64,000 nucleotides of DNA from positions 310,001 to 374,000 of the forward strand of contig CAZCDS010000001.1 of NCBI GenBank assembly GCA_964497585.1. Reading direction: 5' to 3'. The position numbers were made by a program, and so were the translations under genes. This stretch comes from CAZCDS01 sp964497585 (GTDB taxonomy: Bacteria; Desulfobacterota; Desulfomonilia; Desulfomonilales; Desulfomonilaceae). Positions 62,994-64,000 of the stretch are shown here, in pieces; positions within the stretch are counted from its first letter, which is position 1, and each line of letters starts with the position of its first letter. The notes beneath the pieces are model-generated. The model did not search any database and was not told the origin of the DNA. It saw nothing but the letters and a program-made list of their open reading frames with translations.

Positions 62994-63542
62994 ATGATCG
63001 AGATCAGATTTCACGGCAGAGGCGGCCAAGGCGCCGTAACATCAGCCGAACTTGTGGCCCAGGCAGCAATCGACCTGGGGAAGTACGCCACCGCCTTTCC
63101 CAGCTTTGGCCCGGAAAGAAGGGGAGCGCCGGTGGTGGCCTTCGCACGGGTCGGAGAGGAACCGATTCGGGTAAGGGCAAAGGTGTACAACCCGGACGTG
63201 GTGGTGGTCCTGGATCACTCCCTCGTCGAGATTGCCGACCCCGCGCAGGGATTGCGCGACGGCGGCATCGTCATCATCAACTCCCACCATGATCCCCAGA
63301 CCGTTAAAGAGGATCTGGGATATGCGGGCAAGCTGGCGCTTGTTGACGCGTCAAAGATCGCCAGGGAGGTTATTGGCCTGCCAATAACCAATACGACGAT
63401 GGTGGGGGCCTTTGTGAGAGGAACCGGGCTGCTCCCCATCGACTCCCTTGAGGAGCCTTTCAAGCGTCGGTTCGGGAGGATCGCGGAAAGAAACCTGAAA
63501 GCGATGAAACGCGCATACGAAGAAACCCAGGTCATTGACTGA
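62994..63542 (+). CDS. porG: 2-oxoacid:ferredoxin oxidoreductase, gamma subunit
   Basis: The 182-residue protein is the gamma subunit of a four-part pyruvate (or related 2-oxoacid) ferredoxin oxidoreductase, which decarboxylates the acid to acyl-CoA. Motifs: [22 protein letters not shown] at the start, [29 protein letters not shown], and the [20 protein letters not shown] end region. AAAGGAG lies six bases before the ATG. The split gamma-delta-alpha(-beta) arrangement is that of archaea and strict anaerobes. The substrate cannot be separated between pyruvate and 2-oxoisovalerate from this subunit. Confidence 0.93.
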
Positions 63543-63606
63543 ATCGAGCGGCCGAATGTGAGCGTGGCCTGAACCTTGCCGCACTTCGCCGTGGACGGAG
63601 GACAAC

Positions 63607-63903
63607 GTGACGAAACCAATGGAAGAGATTACCTGGCAAGAGATCGAAGCGGGAGGCGTAATTCTGGAACCGGGAAACGCGTCGAGCTACCACACGGGCA
63701 CCTGGCGGTCCCAGAAGCCTGTTTACAGCGAGGACAAATGCATCCGCTGCTGGAGATGCTTCATCATGTGCCCTGATGCGGCGATTTCTCCCGATTACGA
63801 GAAGAATTGCTTTGTCTGGAACTTCGACTACTGTAAAGGATGCGGTATCTGTGCGTACGAGTGTCCTGCGGATGCCATAGAAATGGTTGAGGAGGGTGCG
63901 TGA
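63607..63903 (+). CDS. porD: 2-oxoacid:ferredoxin oxidoreductase, delta (ferredoxin) subunit
   Basis: The 98-residue protein has a GTG start and AGGA upstream. Two 4Fe-4S motifs are visible: CIRCWRCFIMCPDAA and CKGCGICAYECPADA. The N-terminal part (EPGNASSYHTGTWRSQKPVY) is typical of PorD. It carries electrons from the thiamine site to external ferredoxin. Its stop overlaps the start of the alpha gene by one base. Confidence 0.93.
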   Translation: MTKPMEEITWQEIEAGGVILEPGNASSYHTGTWRSQKPVYSEDKCIRCWRCFIMCPDAAISPDYEKNCFVWNFDYCKGCGICAYECPADAIEMVEEGA

Positions 63904-64000
63904 TGGGTCACAAGAAAGTCGGAATCGAAGTATCGATCGCCGCGGCTGAAGCGGCCGGCCTGTGTGACGTGGACGTCGTGGCCGCCTACCCCATTACCCC
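63903..64000 (+). CDS. porA: 2-oxoacid:ferredoxin oxidoreductase, alpha subunit (5' end only)
   Basis: Only 32 residues are inside the window: MGHKKVGIEVSIAAAEAAGL, then CDVDVVAAYPIT. The AYPITP motif is the usual opening of PorA, near the pyrimidine part of the thiamine-binding pocket. The order gamma-delta-alpha suggests the beta gene follows outside the window. Confidence 0.88.
   Translation, partial: MGHKKVGIEVSIAAAEAAGLCDVDVVAAYPIT

Overview
The window looks like a GC-rich chromosome segment from an anaerobic member of the Desulfobacterota (the former Deltaproteobacteria), perhaps close to the Syntrophobacteria. That is an inference from content: a DUF3786 iron-sulfur protein, a complete LivKHMGF transporter, an acyl-CoA dehydrogenase, a split PorGDA-type 2-oxoacid:ferredoxin oxidoreductase, a large PilQ-like secretin, and an in-frame UGA (selenocysteine) methionine sulfoxide reductase. 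No rRNA, complete tRNA, CRISPR array or intact mobile element was found.

Layout. 1-7.3 kb: a TPR protein cut by the edge, the DUF3786 protein, a GT39-type glycosyltransferase, a Na+/H+ antiporter, the selenoprotein MsrA, a Bcp peroxiredoxin and a DedA-like membrane protein. 8.2-12.2 kb: two paralogous outer-membrane beta-barrel proteins with separate promoters, then a secreted trypsin/PDZ protein. 12.4-21.8 kb: a minus-strand housekeeping block read hisA, hisF, mutS2, dnaG, rpoD, and a MEMO-family gene. 21.8-26.6 kb: two small secreted proline/cysteine-rich proteins with the same ribosome-binding leader, a FabG-like reductase, a candidate small RNA with its own terminator, a cupin regulator and an acyl-CoA dehydrogenase. 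27-34 kb: 4-alpha-glucanotransferase, small unknowns, a DPPR-synthase-like prenyltransferase, archaeal-type phosphoglycerate mutase and a cyclophilin-like protein. 34.3-35.5 kb: a decayed IS630 transposase and strong inverted repeats. 35.5-44.4 kb: the secretin, then the compact set ispF-cysS-ABC ATPase-lolA-rimO. 44.6-48.8 kb: penicillin-binding protein 1A coupled to an HtrA-like protease. 49-50 kb: a TIR-domain gene between two hairpins. 50.4-56.6 kb: an oxidoreductase and livKHMGF. 56.7-62.2 kb: a membrane protein coupled to a hybrid histidine kinase, a tRNA-Thr-like fragment, and uvrC. 62.5-64 kb: a small HTH protein and porGDA, cut by the right edge.

The most notable observation is the MsrA gene. 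Its catalytic cysteine codon is replaced by UGA, and the bases just after it fold into a bacterial SECIS-like hairpin, so ordinary gene calling would truncate or miss it. Second are the candidate structured small RNA near 24.3 kb, which carries an anti-Shine-Dalgarno stretch matching the leaders of the two proline-rich genes, and the TIR protein as a possible defence gene. No complete new multi-gene system is claimed.
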